In this document: in pieces, positions 39,561 through 50,900 of the stretch
Layout: every line of letters starts with the position of its first letter
Numbering within the stretch: the stretch's first letter is position 1
NCBI GenBank assembly: GCA_003586115.2
Contig: QVOM02000116.1
Span: 37,038,372 to 37,102,371, forward strand
Length of the DNA: 64,000 nucleotides
Direction: 5' to 3'
DNA from: Salvator merianae
Taxonomy: Eukaryota > Chordata > Lepidosauria > Squamata > Teiidae
The notes under the pieces: generated by a model
What the model saw: only the letters and a program-made list of their open reading frames with translations
The model's database searches: none
What the model was told of the DNA's origin: nothing
Translations under genes and position numbers: made by a program

Positions 39561-40890
39561 TCGTTCACGGTGAAGACGGGAGGAAGCTGGAGGATTTGAA
39601 GGTAGATAGATGATTCCTCTGTTGACCAAACGAGATGGTAGCGTTTACAAGCGAGGGAGCCCCTTCATGAACATGCCCCCTGCTTATGTTTACTCCAGAA
39701 GAGATAACAAAGTGTATTTCTTTCTCTTCCTCAGGACCTGCGTCCAATGGTGTTTTTTCCTTAGACGTGCGGGTGCTTGCCCAAATCGATCCCTACTCGA
39801 AAAATCTATAGTCGCTCAAATACGATTTTTTCCTCAGACAGCATGTTGGCATCTACTTCCCTATCTGCATATTAACACCCCTTTCAGATATCTCAGGATT
39901 CATTCGCTGCCTCCTGCGATGGGGACAGCTGAACAGCGGATCCATGTCCCAGGCCTTGCCTGGTGAGGGGAAACTGCAGTGGGTGAAACTTCCGCTGGGG
40001 AGGGGAGAGGACTGGAACTGCAACCACGGGCGTGGCGCACCAGTGCATCCACATGGAAGGGGAAAGCATCTTTCCCCAACAATGCGCCCTTGGAGCGATT
40101 CAAAGTGCTTTAAGGTAGGGGTGTACTGATGGTGGGTTATGCACTTTGAGGGCCAAGATATTTGCCCACCTTATCCCTTATTCCACCTTATTGGAATTGA
40201 AATAAACTCTCCTTCTCCTTTTTAAAATTGGAATCAAAATAAACTCAAGGAGAGGCTGGACAAACATCTATCTGGGATGGCATTGAGCAGGGAACTGGAT
40301 TTGATGACCCTGGAGGTTCCTTCCAACTCTCTATTCTATAATTAATCTCTTTTACCTATGCCATTTTAGATGAGAATTTCCACTTTTTTTGCGCAAGGAT
40401 TTTTTTATTGGGTAAAATATCCAGCAAACAAGATGTTAGCATGTAGGGCTGCTGTAAACAGAGGCAATCTAATTTAGAGATTAGGCAAGTGTAGTTCTGT
40501 CTTGGGAAATGGCAGACCTATCAGCATTTCAGAACCAGATATGGTGAGTTCATTGTGTTGTATGCCCAGTGCGCACACTTTTACAACTGTTTCCTCCATT
40601 TAGCGTTCAGTCTTTTGGGTCACAGTCTTTCGGAACCAACTTCAAATTGTAATCTGATCTTTTTTAGCATCAATATGACTTTGGTGACCTTGCGTGCAGA
40701 CATCTGTTTCTCTGGTTTGGAAAGAAAAAAACATAAATATAGTGTTGTTTTAAATCTTTGTGTCACAGGTGTCAGGCAGTCTGCAGTTTGTTGGTACAAT
40801 TCTCTTCCTCCTCCTTCTCTTCCTTTTTAATTTCCTTGGTCCAGCCCTTTAAAAAACAAGCAGGAAACTGGGTAATTTTACTGGACCACA
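39561..40890. other. Region upstream of copy B, no gene seen
   Basis: Mixed sequence with no recognised domain. A short LINE-3'-like phrase ('ggagaggctggacaaacatc' and 'gtgatgaccctggaggttcc'-type text at 40248-40340) suggests a CR1 3' end. Confidence 0.4.
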
Positions 40891-40894
40891 CATT

Positions 40895-41079
40895 GGCCCT
40901 TTCTGCACTTGGGCTTATTCCAGATTATATCTCAGAATAGGGACCTGCCATCTGCGTGCTAGTTCAGACTATGGTAGGCCCTGAGCAAGACCCTTCATAG
41001 TTTGCACTAGCATGTGGATAGCATGTGGATATTATATTCTAGGATATAATCCACAATAAGGCCAAGTGCAGAAAGGGCC
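40895..41079. mobile_element. MITE, 185 bp, sister of 15440-15619
   Basis: Perfect 14-bp inverted ends GGCCCTTTCTGCAC / GTGCAGAAAGGGCC, with arms 'cttattccagattatatctc' and 'ctaggatataatccacaata'. Flanks att/atc suggest a mutated 3-bp duplication. Confidence 0.82.
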
Positions 41080-41584
41080 ATCAATTCCTCAATTTCTCAT
41101 GAGGAGAAAGGTCAGCTCTTTCAGAGAAGTGGGTGTTCCTCCATTCTGCCCCCCCAGGAGGCTGTCCAATTGCATGTTCCCCCCAGCTGTACTGTGGTGG
41201 CATTTTGTGCCATTTTCCAGCTGCATGTCACCTTTTACAGCTACAGATACGATCAAGCTGGTGCTGTGCTGGCCTGAATGGAAGAACTCTGCTTCCTCTG
41301 AGTAGGTGCAGGACATGTTACATTTGACTTGAGCTGTTGCGGTGGGGCTCTGGGCAACCAGTGCAGTGGCATGTGGTCAGGCCTGTCTTTCACAGTTTTT
41401 TTATTGCAACTGGCAGCTCCCTCACTCTCCTTCTCCTACAGCCTCCACCAAATTATTTGTTGTAACAGTGTGATACAGATATGGTTGTATCCAGTCATCA
41501 CTTACTTATTCTGCTGTGTTTGGATATTCCAGAATAAAGCATAGATATTCCAGAAAATCAATGCTCTATTCAGGAATATCCAAA

Positions 41585-41860
41585 TATAGTGGAATAAGGT
41601 TGTGTTCTGACATGGCATTTAATCAGTTTACAGGCTGTCTTCAGTTCCTGCTGGCCTGACATAATCTTGCCTTTCCATAGTTTTTCTGGACTAAATTGGT
41701 GAAATCCAGACTACTTTGCATTCGGATTTAATGAGTTCTCAAGCCATTCCAGATCGCTAGCCTGCTTTACTTTGCGATGTGAGAACGTGGAAGTAGAGTA
41801 TTTGGGAGGGACCGTACTCCTCCATTTCCTGCCATCCAATGACAGACTTCGTTGTGGGCG
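41585..41860 (+). repeat. Unnamed interspersed repeat, copy 1
   Basis: From 'tgacatggcatttaatcagt' to 'ccaatgacagacttcg' it matches 53065-53335 over about 270 bp (same orientation). There is no coding content, no clear inverted ends and no family name known to me. Confidence 0.7.
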
Positions 41861-42106
41861 TTATGCTCGGGGGGAATGGGCAGGCACCACGGTCAGCAGG
41901 GATGAGTGGGCAGGGAGTGCGGCACTTCCTCCTTTATAGGCACGCAGACACACATGTGCTTGCAGGGAGAAGTCGGATGGCAAGTTTTATCTTTCCCACC
42001 CTCCAACGGAGGCTGCCTAGAGTTCTGTAGATGTTCAGACTTGGCTAAAGCAGTAGCAGCAGTTTCCCTGCTTTCTAGGTGTGCAGGCACACACGAGCAC
42101 GCAGGG

Positions 42107-42416
42107 CAGTGGTGTAGGAAACGGGGGGCGGGGGGGCGGGCTGCCCCGGGCGGCACGTTGTCCCGGGCGGCACGTTGTCCCGGGCGGCACGTTGTCCCGG
42201 GCGGCACGTTGTCCCGGGCGGCACGTTGTCCCGGGCGGCACGTTGTCCCGGGCGGCCCATGCAGCCAAGTCGTTCTCTGCTCACCCAGCGTGCTGCGCCC
42301 GCCCAGCAGTCGTTGGGGCAGTGGCAGGGGTAGGAGGCTGCAGGGCAGGGTGCCCTCGCTCGCGACCCTCTGCCGCTGCATGGCCATGGGTGGCAAAAAG
42401 TTTAGCTACACCGCTG
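42107..42416. mobile_element. hAT-like element, 310 bp, with internal 17-bp array
   Basis: Ends CAGTGGTGTAGG / TTTAGCTACACCGCTG with 8-bp flanks acgcaggg and gcgcaggg (7 of 8 match). It holds six copies of a 17-bp unit at 42151-42252 and shares 'gctgcagggc' and 'gcatggccatggg'-type interior with its relatives. Confidence 0.82.
42151..42252. repeat. 17-bp tandem repeat, 6 identical copies
   Basis: The unit cggcacgttgtcccggg is repeated six times without change, indicating recent expansion. It is translated in several frames into meaningless repeats; not a gene and not a CRISPR array. Confidence 0.92.
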
Positions 42417-42599
42417 GCGCAGGGACAAGCCGGATGGTAAGTTTTCTTTCCCTTCTACAGATTTGCGCAAGTTCAGAGCTCTGTAGAGCAGTAGCAGCGC
42501 CTTCCCTCTTTTCTACGTATGCAGAGTCCAAGCACAGAGAAGGTGAAAGTCAAGCATAAGTGAACAGCACTGAACAAATCCTTTTCTTCACCTGAAGAA

Positions 42600-44440
42600 A
42601 TAACTGGGACTCAGCAACACCTGAGGTTGCATCCCAGCGCGACATTCAAATCACCTTGGAGGGGCATTGAAGTCTTCCTGTGTCCACGGCACCCCATCCA
42701 ATGGGGCATGGGGCATGTGAAGGAACTTCTGGTTCTTCCAAGTCACAAACTACAGCACACGAAAAGAAATTCCAAGATGGTATAACACTGTTTTTCATGA
42801 ACTGGGCCGCTTCTCATGCACTGAGGTGGCTTCCTCGTCACAACAAAATGGGATGCATTTCTGTGCAGGCCTTCTGCACCTGTGTGCAGAAGGTGAGGAG
42901 GCCCTCCAAAGGCTGGTTTGAAGACTTCAGAACAGTAGCCACAGGGACGGCAGTGGGGCCATCAAACCCCTTTCCATGGGTGCCTGAAAGCCTGTAGAGG
43001 TCTGGCAGGAAGCCCAATCCAGCACTGAAGTCATGGAGACATACCCTAAGTTTTGCTCCACCTTCATTCCACTTTCAAAGTGAAACAACACACCCTCAAA
43101 GTGACAAGCAGTTTTCCTTTGCATGATCTAACCCAGAAAATCCACCGTGGGGTTAGATGATGCAGAAAGAAAATGACTTGTTCTTCTTGTTGATGTATCC
43201 TCTCATTCTGAAGTTGGATGATCAAATGTGGATTAAAACCGCAGTGTAGCTTGACCTTTATTAGGATGGGAAAAGCTGTGGCAGCTGCAAAGGGGCAAAC
43301 CTGTTTTCCTGTCCCAAGAGTTGTGTGATGTGGTCAGTGATTCTGTGCAGAGAGGTTCATGAGCTATGCACGCACAGGAACCCTCAGGTGCAAGCAGGTT
43401 TCTGCCTGCTTCTTTTCTAGCTGCTGTACCGCCAATTTACCTGTTGCAACTTTTGGCTGTGCTGTGGAGCTTTGAGGAAGGAAGAGGTGACTCAGGCCAT
43501 GGCCACGCCTTGCTTTTTATTTGAATGGAGGCCGTCCTGTGTCCAGAGGGGTCACATATGAAAGTCTGCTTCCATTTTTTTCTGCAGACTTTCTTTCCCT
43601 GACAGGACTATCTGCTATGTGGATTATCCTAGCGGTGAGTCCATTTCTGCTGCAAGGAATGAACCCAGGCGAAGGGCTGCAGGGAAAGAAGTCTGACCCA
43701 TGTAGTAGCAGGGAGGACCCCATTTGTACACCACTGCTGTGCTGAGCCTCCGTGGATCCCCTTGCCTGGTAAAATGTAAGCTTCAGCATGGGGGCGCGGA
43801 GGTCACCCATTGCTGGGCCACCGCACCCACCCACCTGCCTGCTACTTTGCCACACTGCGCCACACCGTGTCCCCCCCCCCGCTGTGATGTCCCCTCACTG
43901 AAGCTTACCTTTTACCAGGCGAAGGGAAATGGTAAGGGGCAACGACAATGGCAAAGGTAAGGGGCAAGAGTGTGACCAGGCCATTCCAGGCTGAAAATGG
44001 CCTGACTTCCCTATCCATCCCTGACATGGACTCTCTGGTTAGGGTGTGACCATGCTCTCAGAGCAGGAGGCATCAGAATATGGTTTAGATAACATTAATT
44101 GAGCTCAGATAGTTTTGCAGCCATGCTCTTTGAGGTCATCTTAATTGAAAATGTCTTGTATCGTGATGTGTTGAGTGAGAGCAAAGACCAATTCATAACA
44201 TTTGTGACCAATTCATAACATTTGTAAATATGATGCAAACCCCACTTGTCCTAGTGCTCCCTGTAAAAAAGCACCACTTGTAAATCAAAGCGCTCTAAAC
44301 CCACGTCATCCCCATCTTAAAAACAGGTGTTGAAATCCTGCATAAATCAGCACCTTGCAATACTGACTTTACACACAGGAAAAAAGCCTCTCTGAGGCAG
44401 CTCAGAGATGCTTAGAGATGGTTTGCAGGTGGGATTGTTC
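42600..44440. other. Intergenic B-C sequence, no gene seen
   Basis: No recognised genes. 43030-43210 contains 'gacaagcagttttcctttgc' and 'agaaagaaaatgacttgttc', opposed arms that suggest an old inverted-repeat element related to 12960-13130. 43740-43960 holds opposed 'aaaatgtaagcttcagcatg' and 'ctgaagcttaccttttacc' words, another decayed inverted repeat. Confidence 0.45.
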
Positions 44441-44590
44441 ACATGCCAGTCTGCCCCCCCCCCTCGAAGATTCTAGGCTAGAAAAGATGGATTAGAGATG
44501 TGATGAGAACACAAGGTACACAGGGTACAGTCTCTTAAGGGCCTTTTGAGCCACTTTTTTTTGCTAGATGTGAATGCAACCTGTATTTTC
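44440..44590. repeat. Unnamed repeat, relative of 49130-49300
   Basis: Shared words: 'agagatggtttgcaggtggg', 'aggctagaaaagatggatta', 'gagaacacaag', 'gccacttttttttgctagat'. A more distant relative ends at about 38515-38560 ('cgcttttttactggatgtgg'). Confidence 0.55.
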
Positions 44591-44859
44591 CTTGCCATAC
44601 CCTTGCAAAGCTGTTGAATTCATTAGCAGCCTCAGTTCGTCTTGAGATAAAACAAAGAACTGAACTTCAGTTAACTGCTCCATCAACTCTTCTTCCACAA
44701 AACTATCTAGTAGTATTTACTTAAGAACTTAAATTCTGCTGGCTCGACCCAGTGGCTCATCTAGTTCAGTGGTCTTTTGCCAAGGTGGGCCACCAGATGC
44801 CTTCAGAAAGCAACAGTGCTTACAGCATCCTCCTTGCTTGCACTCCCCAATGTCTGGTG

Positions 44860-44976
44860 GGGAGTGATTCCACACCTACTAGGAGCCTTCCTTCTGCTCT
44901 TACACCGCACCAGTTGCATAAAGGAGGCTCCTAGTATTCTTGCTGGTTCAGTATACCAGCCAATGTGGAATCATCC
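44860..44976. mobile_element. Short MITE of the 'tactaggagcctcc' family
   Basis: Ends GGAGTGATTCCACAC / tgtggaatcatcc, with inverted arms 'ctactaggagccttccttct' and 'aggaggctcctagtattctt'. Same family as 28611, 54556 and 57743. Confidence 0.7.
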
Positions 44977-46390
44977 TGTGAATTGGAGGTATTGCACAAA
45001 CATCATTGGTAGCTATTGGTAATATTGTGTTCTGTCCCTTTGGCTGTCTCTGGTGGTCCAGCCGGAACTGCTCCAACTGGAGTGCTTTCAGGTTGGAGCA
45101 GTCCATCTGGCCTGGAAAAAGGCTGTCCACACTTGGACGGCCTGTATTGGGACAGGGCCCATGCCATTCCAAAGTTTGTGTGAGCTTCATAGCTTCATGC
45201 GAGGGTTCCAATATCCAAGAACTAAATGGCTCCACCTGCTAAACTGGCCCACAGAGGCATGCACCCTTCCACACACCTCCTTGGATCAGTCTAGCACCCT
45301 CTGAACCACTGACAGACCTGTTAAAGCAGGTCTTCTGGTATTCCAATCAAGGTGGCCATTTGGGCCATGTAGACCAGGCTACTCTGTGTCCATGCATCAG
45401 TTATGGACACAGCATGCTAATAGGGAGCGTGGTCTCCTGGTCCATGCCAGGTGCTGAAGTAGAGACCCAAAGTGGGTCCAGGTCTTTCACTATCCTGTTT
45501 GAATGGGAAGTGTGGAAAGGGCCTTTATCTAAACGTCTTCTGAAGCCATCCACCTTAGTATCTCGTGACAGCAAATCCTACATCTTTAAGGATGCACTGT
45601 GTGAAAAAGTATTTCCTTTTGCCTGTGCTGCATTTTTCAACATTCCGTGTCATTAGAAGACACCAGGTATAAGCTGGAGTAAAAGTTCATGTTCTTTACA
45701 GTGTGTGTAACCTATTTTCCTTTCTGAGATCAGCATATAAAATAACCACAATAGGGCAATGAATTAAACAATACATTTTAATAATGAATACTGCACTATT
45801 CTGTGAAGATCAGCATAGACTATCTCAGCATTCATGTAACATTATATTTCGTTGACATTCATTCCTATTTTACATGAGACTTTTTTTAACCTGAAGATTG
45901 CTTGGATTCAGTGCTTTAAGGCATTATCACCCCTGTAACACTTGCTGGGAAATTTGCATCTGTCAAATGTTATGTAGATTGTCCAGTTCCACTTACTAGT
46001 GGGAAAAGCAATACGAATTGGGGCATTTCAGAATTCAAACTTCCCAGTTCAGAAGGGCTTACATTAAAGCCCTTGGTGATTTGGAGCTGGACTTGATTTC
46101 CCTTGTGGTTGCATCATCCCAGGTCCAACAAGTCTTCTTTTCATCCAACCTTCCCTTCTGCTGCAATTGTTGTTTTGTTCTTCTTCCATTTAGGTATACC
46201 ACAATGAGTAAACGCATAGTATATTTTAAGGCTCAAGATTTTTTGCAAAGTGCATTTTTGCATTACCAGTGAAAGAAAAAAAAATGAAAAGCTTAGAGAA
46301 TGTAAGGATAACTGGATAATCCAGATCTTGTTGCATCGAAGGTGGCTGTGATTTACTTTTCCACATTTGCGGTAGGCAAATTATATAATA
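44977..46390. other. 3' flank of copy C, no gene seen
   Basis: 45030-45530 shows mirrored 'ggtccagccggaactgctcc / ggagcagtccatctggcc' words and ends gtgtggaaagggcc (about 45523), probably another MITE-type element of unresolved extent. Beyond it the sequence is AT-rich. Confidence 0.4.
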
Positions 46391-46398
46391 TTTCCCAC

Positions 46399-47984
46399 TT
46401 ATACCTGAGCTCCTTCCATACCAGGCGGGTATTCTTTTTTCTCATAATGTCTTTCAGGTGATTCCCCACAAAAGCCACAATATGATAAAAATACAGGAAT
46501 AAAAAGGAGACCATGAGCAGTCCCAAAGAAGACCACTAGGAACAGTATCTTTAAAAATGTTTTTAAAAGGTAAGTATGTGCCATGAATAGTAGGAGTGCA
46601 CCGATAGCGGTAGAACCAGCTCCTTGCAGAATAGGATAACCAAGCCGATAGAGAGCATCTATTGTCTTGTCATCCACAGTGGGTTTTTCACTAGAAACAA
46701 TCGCGTAAGAAATGTGAGCAGAAAAATCAACTGAAAACCCTATGCAAATAATTAGGAAGATCATGGATAGGCTATCAAGAGTGACATCCCAAAAAGTCAT
46801 ATAACCAGTAACACCAATAACAACGGACGCAACAGTAAAGGTTACCCACAAACAGCAGATAGGATTGGGAATGAGTATCAAGGAAATACATAACATAACT
46901 AAAGTAGCAACCAATACATTTTGAATAGTGTTCTCTGCTATCTCATTGAACTGATCAGCGTACACAAAATGGGCTTCATAAATTAATATGGGTATCTTAC
47001 AGTTGCCAGCCACTTCTTTTAGATCTTCCAAAATATATTTCCAGTCTAACATAGAATAAATATAGCCTGTTTGTAAGAAAAATCGTGATGCTATTATTTC
47101 TGTGGAAGTCTTATTAATATCATATTCAGCCTCTGGATGGACTGAAAACAGAAGACCTAAATTGTTCATGAAAATCTGTTGATCATCTAGATTTAAAGCA
47201 GAGGCTTTTATAATAAATTCATACAGTCTGAGCCACGACTCTGTCAAATTCTTGTGTACATAACGTAAGTCTTCAAATGCCTGCAAGCAGCTCTCGATAT
47301 CAGCACGAACAGATGGCTCCCAATACGCTATGCTTTCAGTCACAACAACCATTACCTGTGGACCGTATTCAGTAAAATATGCATCATGCCAGTCATAATA
47401 AGGAATGACGTAGGAAGTGTCTCTTGCTAGATGTCGCACATCTATGCCTTCTTTAAGCATAGAACACCCATATATACTGGTAGCCATGTACACAATATAC
47501 GTAAATATCACAGCCATCTTGGTCCCAGTGCGCATAAGGAAGGGACCATAATAATCTCTAAAGAATTTGTTCATGGGGTGTTCTTCTTCAGTTCCAGTAT
47601 CCTCATCAATAAATCCTCCAACACAACACAAGTTATGCATATAGCTTTGGGTTTCATCAGGTTTGTCTTTTATTTTCTGGAATGTGAGCCAATGTCTGTT
47701 GCTTTCTTCTCTTTTACCATTTAGAGCGAGAACAGCCCCAAGGAATGTCAGGTTGTAAAAATAGCAGAAGATAAAGGCTGTTCCTGTATAAATGCAAAAT
47801 GACTGAATTGATAAGAAAGAGCTTCCAATTCCAATGTAAAAGGCTAAAATATCACTAAGGCTTGTGATGGTCACAGATACAGCTGCCTCTGCATAGGTGT
47901 CAGCCATCCTATCCCTGACGCTCTTCTTCACTTGCGTCTGCTGCCAGCAGGACACCATGATAAACATGTCATCAACACCAACTC
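46399..47984 (-). CDS. PTCHD3: PTCHD3-like C, exon 4 (terminal)
   Basis: Starts after acceptor cttccacag with GA-GTT and runs 528 codons plus stop. It encodes TM4-6, the second ectodomain and TM7-12, with a charged tail (ERHYEKKEYPPGM) absent from B. Confidence 0.92.
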
Positions 47985-50900
47985 CTGTGGAAGGAAATAC
48001 ATATCAGGAAAATCCACAGGAAGAGTTTGTTCATACACTTTAGAATGCATACTTCTTAAGATGGAACTTTTCCTACTGGGATTGATAAGGAAGGAATTAG
48101 AAAAATATAAGGTTATTTTGCACTATATGGTTACAGCTGCTAGACTGATATATGTGCAGCAGTGGAAAATGCCAAAAAATCCATCACTGGGTGATTGGAT
48201 TATGAAACTGATGGATTTTGAAGAAATGAATAAATTAACCAATTTATTAAGAGTTAAAACTACATCAGTTTTTGTCAAGAACTAGCGACCCTTTATTGAT
48301 TATCTACAGACAACAGAGAAAGATTTATCAGTGGCAGGCTTTGAAGAACAATGAGAGACAAAGACGTTGGGGTGGTAAAAAAAAATAAACAAGAGGAGTG
48401 AAGAGTGAAATATTACAATTGATCATTCAGAAGAAGACAAGAAGTAATTAATTATAGCAGCCAAAGTATAAACTGAATAAATTAATGAGGATCTATGAGA
48501 TCCTGCCCCCTGCTGGTTTGTTCCATCTGCATTAGATGGAACATGATCTCAGTCAAGGAAGCCCTGATCAGTATTACTGGTAGACCCATTTAATTGGGTC
48601 TACAAGAGGACCAGTGGCCTTGATCCAGAACATGGGAGATGTGGAGAAGGTTTGGGATTACCAGGGGATGCAGTTTGGTGGTGCACCAAATCGTGCCCCC
48701 CCAGATGTGCCCCCAGAGGCTCCATGGTAAGGAACTTTCATTCCTAGCCCTTGGAGGCCTCAGCATCTAGCCTTGAAGTGCATGCATGCTTCAAGTCCAG
48801 GGAAAGGGCTGGTCTGGACCAGCACTATTGTGCAGATGCTGCTGTTCCAGACCAAGCATTGATGTTTTTAATAATCACTCTCAAGATGACTCATAGCTTG
48901 GGTTGGAAGGGGTGAGAGGCTATGAGACTCCTGTAAGCCAATTCCAGCCTGCTACAGCCACTGACCAATAAGGTCCATGGAAAATCAGGCTGCCAGTGGC
49001 CAATGGGAGGTAAGAATGACAATGGGGAGATAGACTTATTTTTAAAACTGTGTGATGCACATATTTTTAGTGCATCTGCAGATGGGGTCCTCCTTAATAA
49101 AGGGACAACCAAAAACCATACTGTGTGATCATTCCCTTAGAGATGGTTTGTAGGTGGGATTGTTTACATGACAGTCTGCTCTCCCTGTGCACATTCCAGA
49201 CTAGAAAAGGTGGATTGAAGATAGGTTGAGAACACAAGTGCAACATGCTACCATCTCCAAGGCACTTTGGAGTCACTTTTTTGCTACATGTGAATGTACA
49301 TGTAGCAAAATGTATGGAGTGGCTCAGTGGCTTGACCAATGGCATACTCAGCAAAATGTTTCAAGGCTTTTGGCTACTTTGTTTTGGAGTAACATTAGGT
49401 GGAAGAAGCAGCAGTACATGTCCTGTGTTGGCAGACAGCAATCCAATGCACACTCCTACAATCTACTCAATCCCCGTACTTTGAAGGGACTTCAGATTAG
49501 CCAACTCACATCTGATTGATTACTGTGTTCTGTTTTCTGAGGATCAGACGTCTTGATTAGAGCTGTATAATCAGTTTGAATTCCATCCCACCATTTTCTT
49601 TTGGTACCAGTGAGTAGTTCAGTCACTGCAGTGCTGTTCCAGACGCCCTTTCAGTCTTTGGAAAACTGGTATAAATTATTTTGCAATTAGTTCTTGGTGG
49701 AAGAAGTTGGAGCAGTCATTGGATTCAGGGCAGGTGCTTTTCTTTGAATCATGGCTTGGTTTCAGGCAGTGGCAGCTAATCCATGCAGACCAAGACAATT
49801 TGGCAGGACAGAGGTCCAAATGGAGGACCATTGCTTCCTTGCCACCCTGTCAGTCCTGTTTCACAGTTGCTGCTCATTTCAGGACTTGTTTGCACAGATG
49901 CTAAGCACTTACTGAAGATTTTGTCATGATAGTGGAATGAAGCATGAAGAGTTTTTGGCCCATGCTACTTCCATAAACTAATCCTGTCCTCCAGCCTCAT
50001 GGTTTCTGGAAGCAGAGCCCTTTCAGACTGGTAGGTGAATGATGTGAGTTAACAGGATTTCAGGAATGGAGCCAGTCTGAACTTTGATAATTTAGAACCA
50101 AGAGTGTCACAAATGCTTGATTATCTCTCACCTTGGATTAGTGCCAAGTAGAGAAGCTTCTGTAAAAGGCAGAGGAAATTCCAAAGAAACTCTGATTGGT
50201 GAAAGGCTTTTTAGTGGGAAGTTAACTGCCAGATAAGATTGTGTATTAGACTCAGGCTTTTTCTATATATTTGTTAATGGTACATATAAAATTCTTCAAT
50301 CCATGTTGATTCATATTTTCCTAGACTTGCTTTGCAAAGATTTTATATCATATAGGTTCTATCCTGCTATCTCAGACAAGATTGGGTCTTTTATGCTTCC
50401 TGGATACATTTTCCAAACGTTATACAATCAATTGCTCATTGATTAAAACAAAGATTTTTATTATTTTCCAACTGGGAAAAAAGTTACCTCTGCAAACTTA
50501 AGAAAAATGGTACAAATATGTGTGTCTTCATTATAACTGAAAACTACAGAAAATTACAGAAAAACTGAAAATTACACGGTTGATGAAGTGTGGCCTGCCT
50601 TGATTTGCATGGCCCCACTGATTAACTATAACATGATTTTCCACCAAAAACCTGAGGTCAGAGGGCAATCCTGTAGTATGTTAGCACCTTCTCCCTGCCC
50701 CAGCAGCCATTTTCCCATTTGTGTTGCTACAGTTAGGAACATATTTGGTGGGTACAAGTTCCAACTATGACTTTGTGTGGATTTAGTGAGGTTGACTACT
50801 TTTGAGTGGAGTATGTAGAATGTAAAGTCGAATGAATCAGTGGTATGTATTTGTGTGTGTTTAGTTTGGTTGCTTGTGTTTGCTGTGCGTGGTGTAGTTG

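Larger units (their letters stand above)
41950..42560 (+). repeat. Tandem duplication of about 140 bp split by the hAT-like element
   Basis: The left unit (about 41963-42106: 'gggagaagtcggatggcaag' ... 'cagtagcagcagtttccctg') and the right unit (42425-42535: 'acaagccggatggtaagttt' ... 'cagtagcagcgccttccctc') are related. The 310-bp hAT-like element sits between them. Confidence 0.55.

Noticed and set aside
42151..42252. Regular short repeats resembling a CRISPR array
   Set aside because: Units are directly contiguous with no spacers, in a vertebrate genome; it is a minisatellite.
41906..42559. 217-codon frame with repeated residues
   Set aside because: It is a translation of the hAT-like element and its 17-bp array; no start context or domain.
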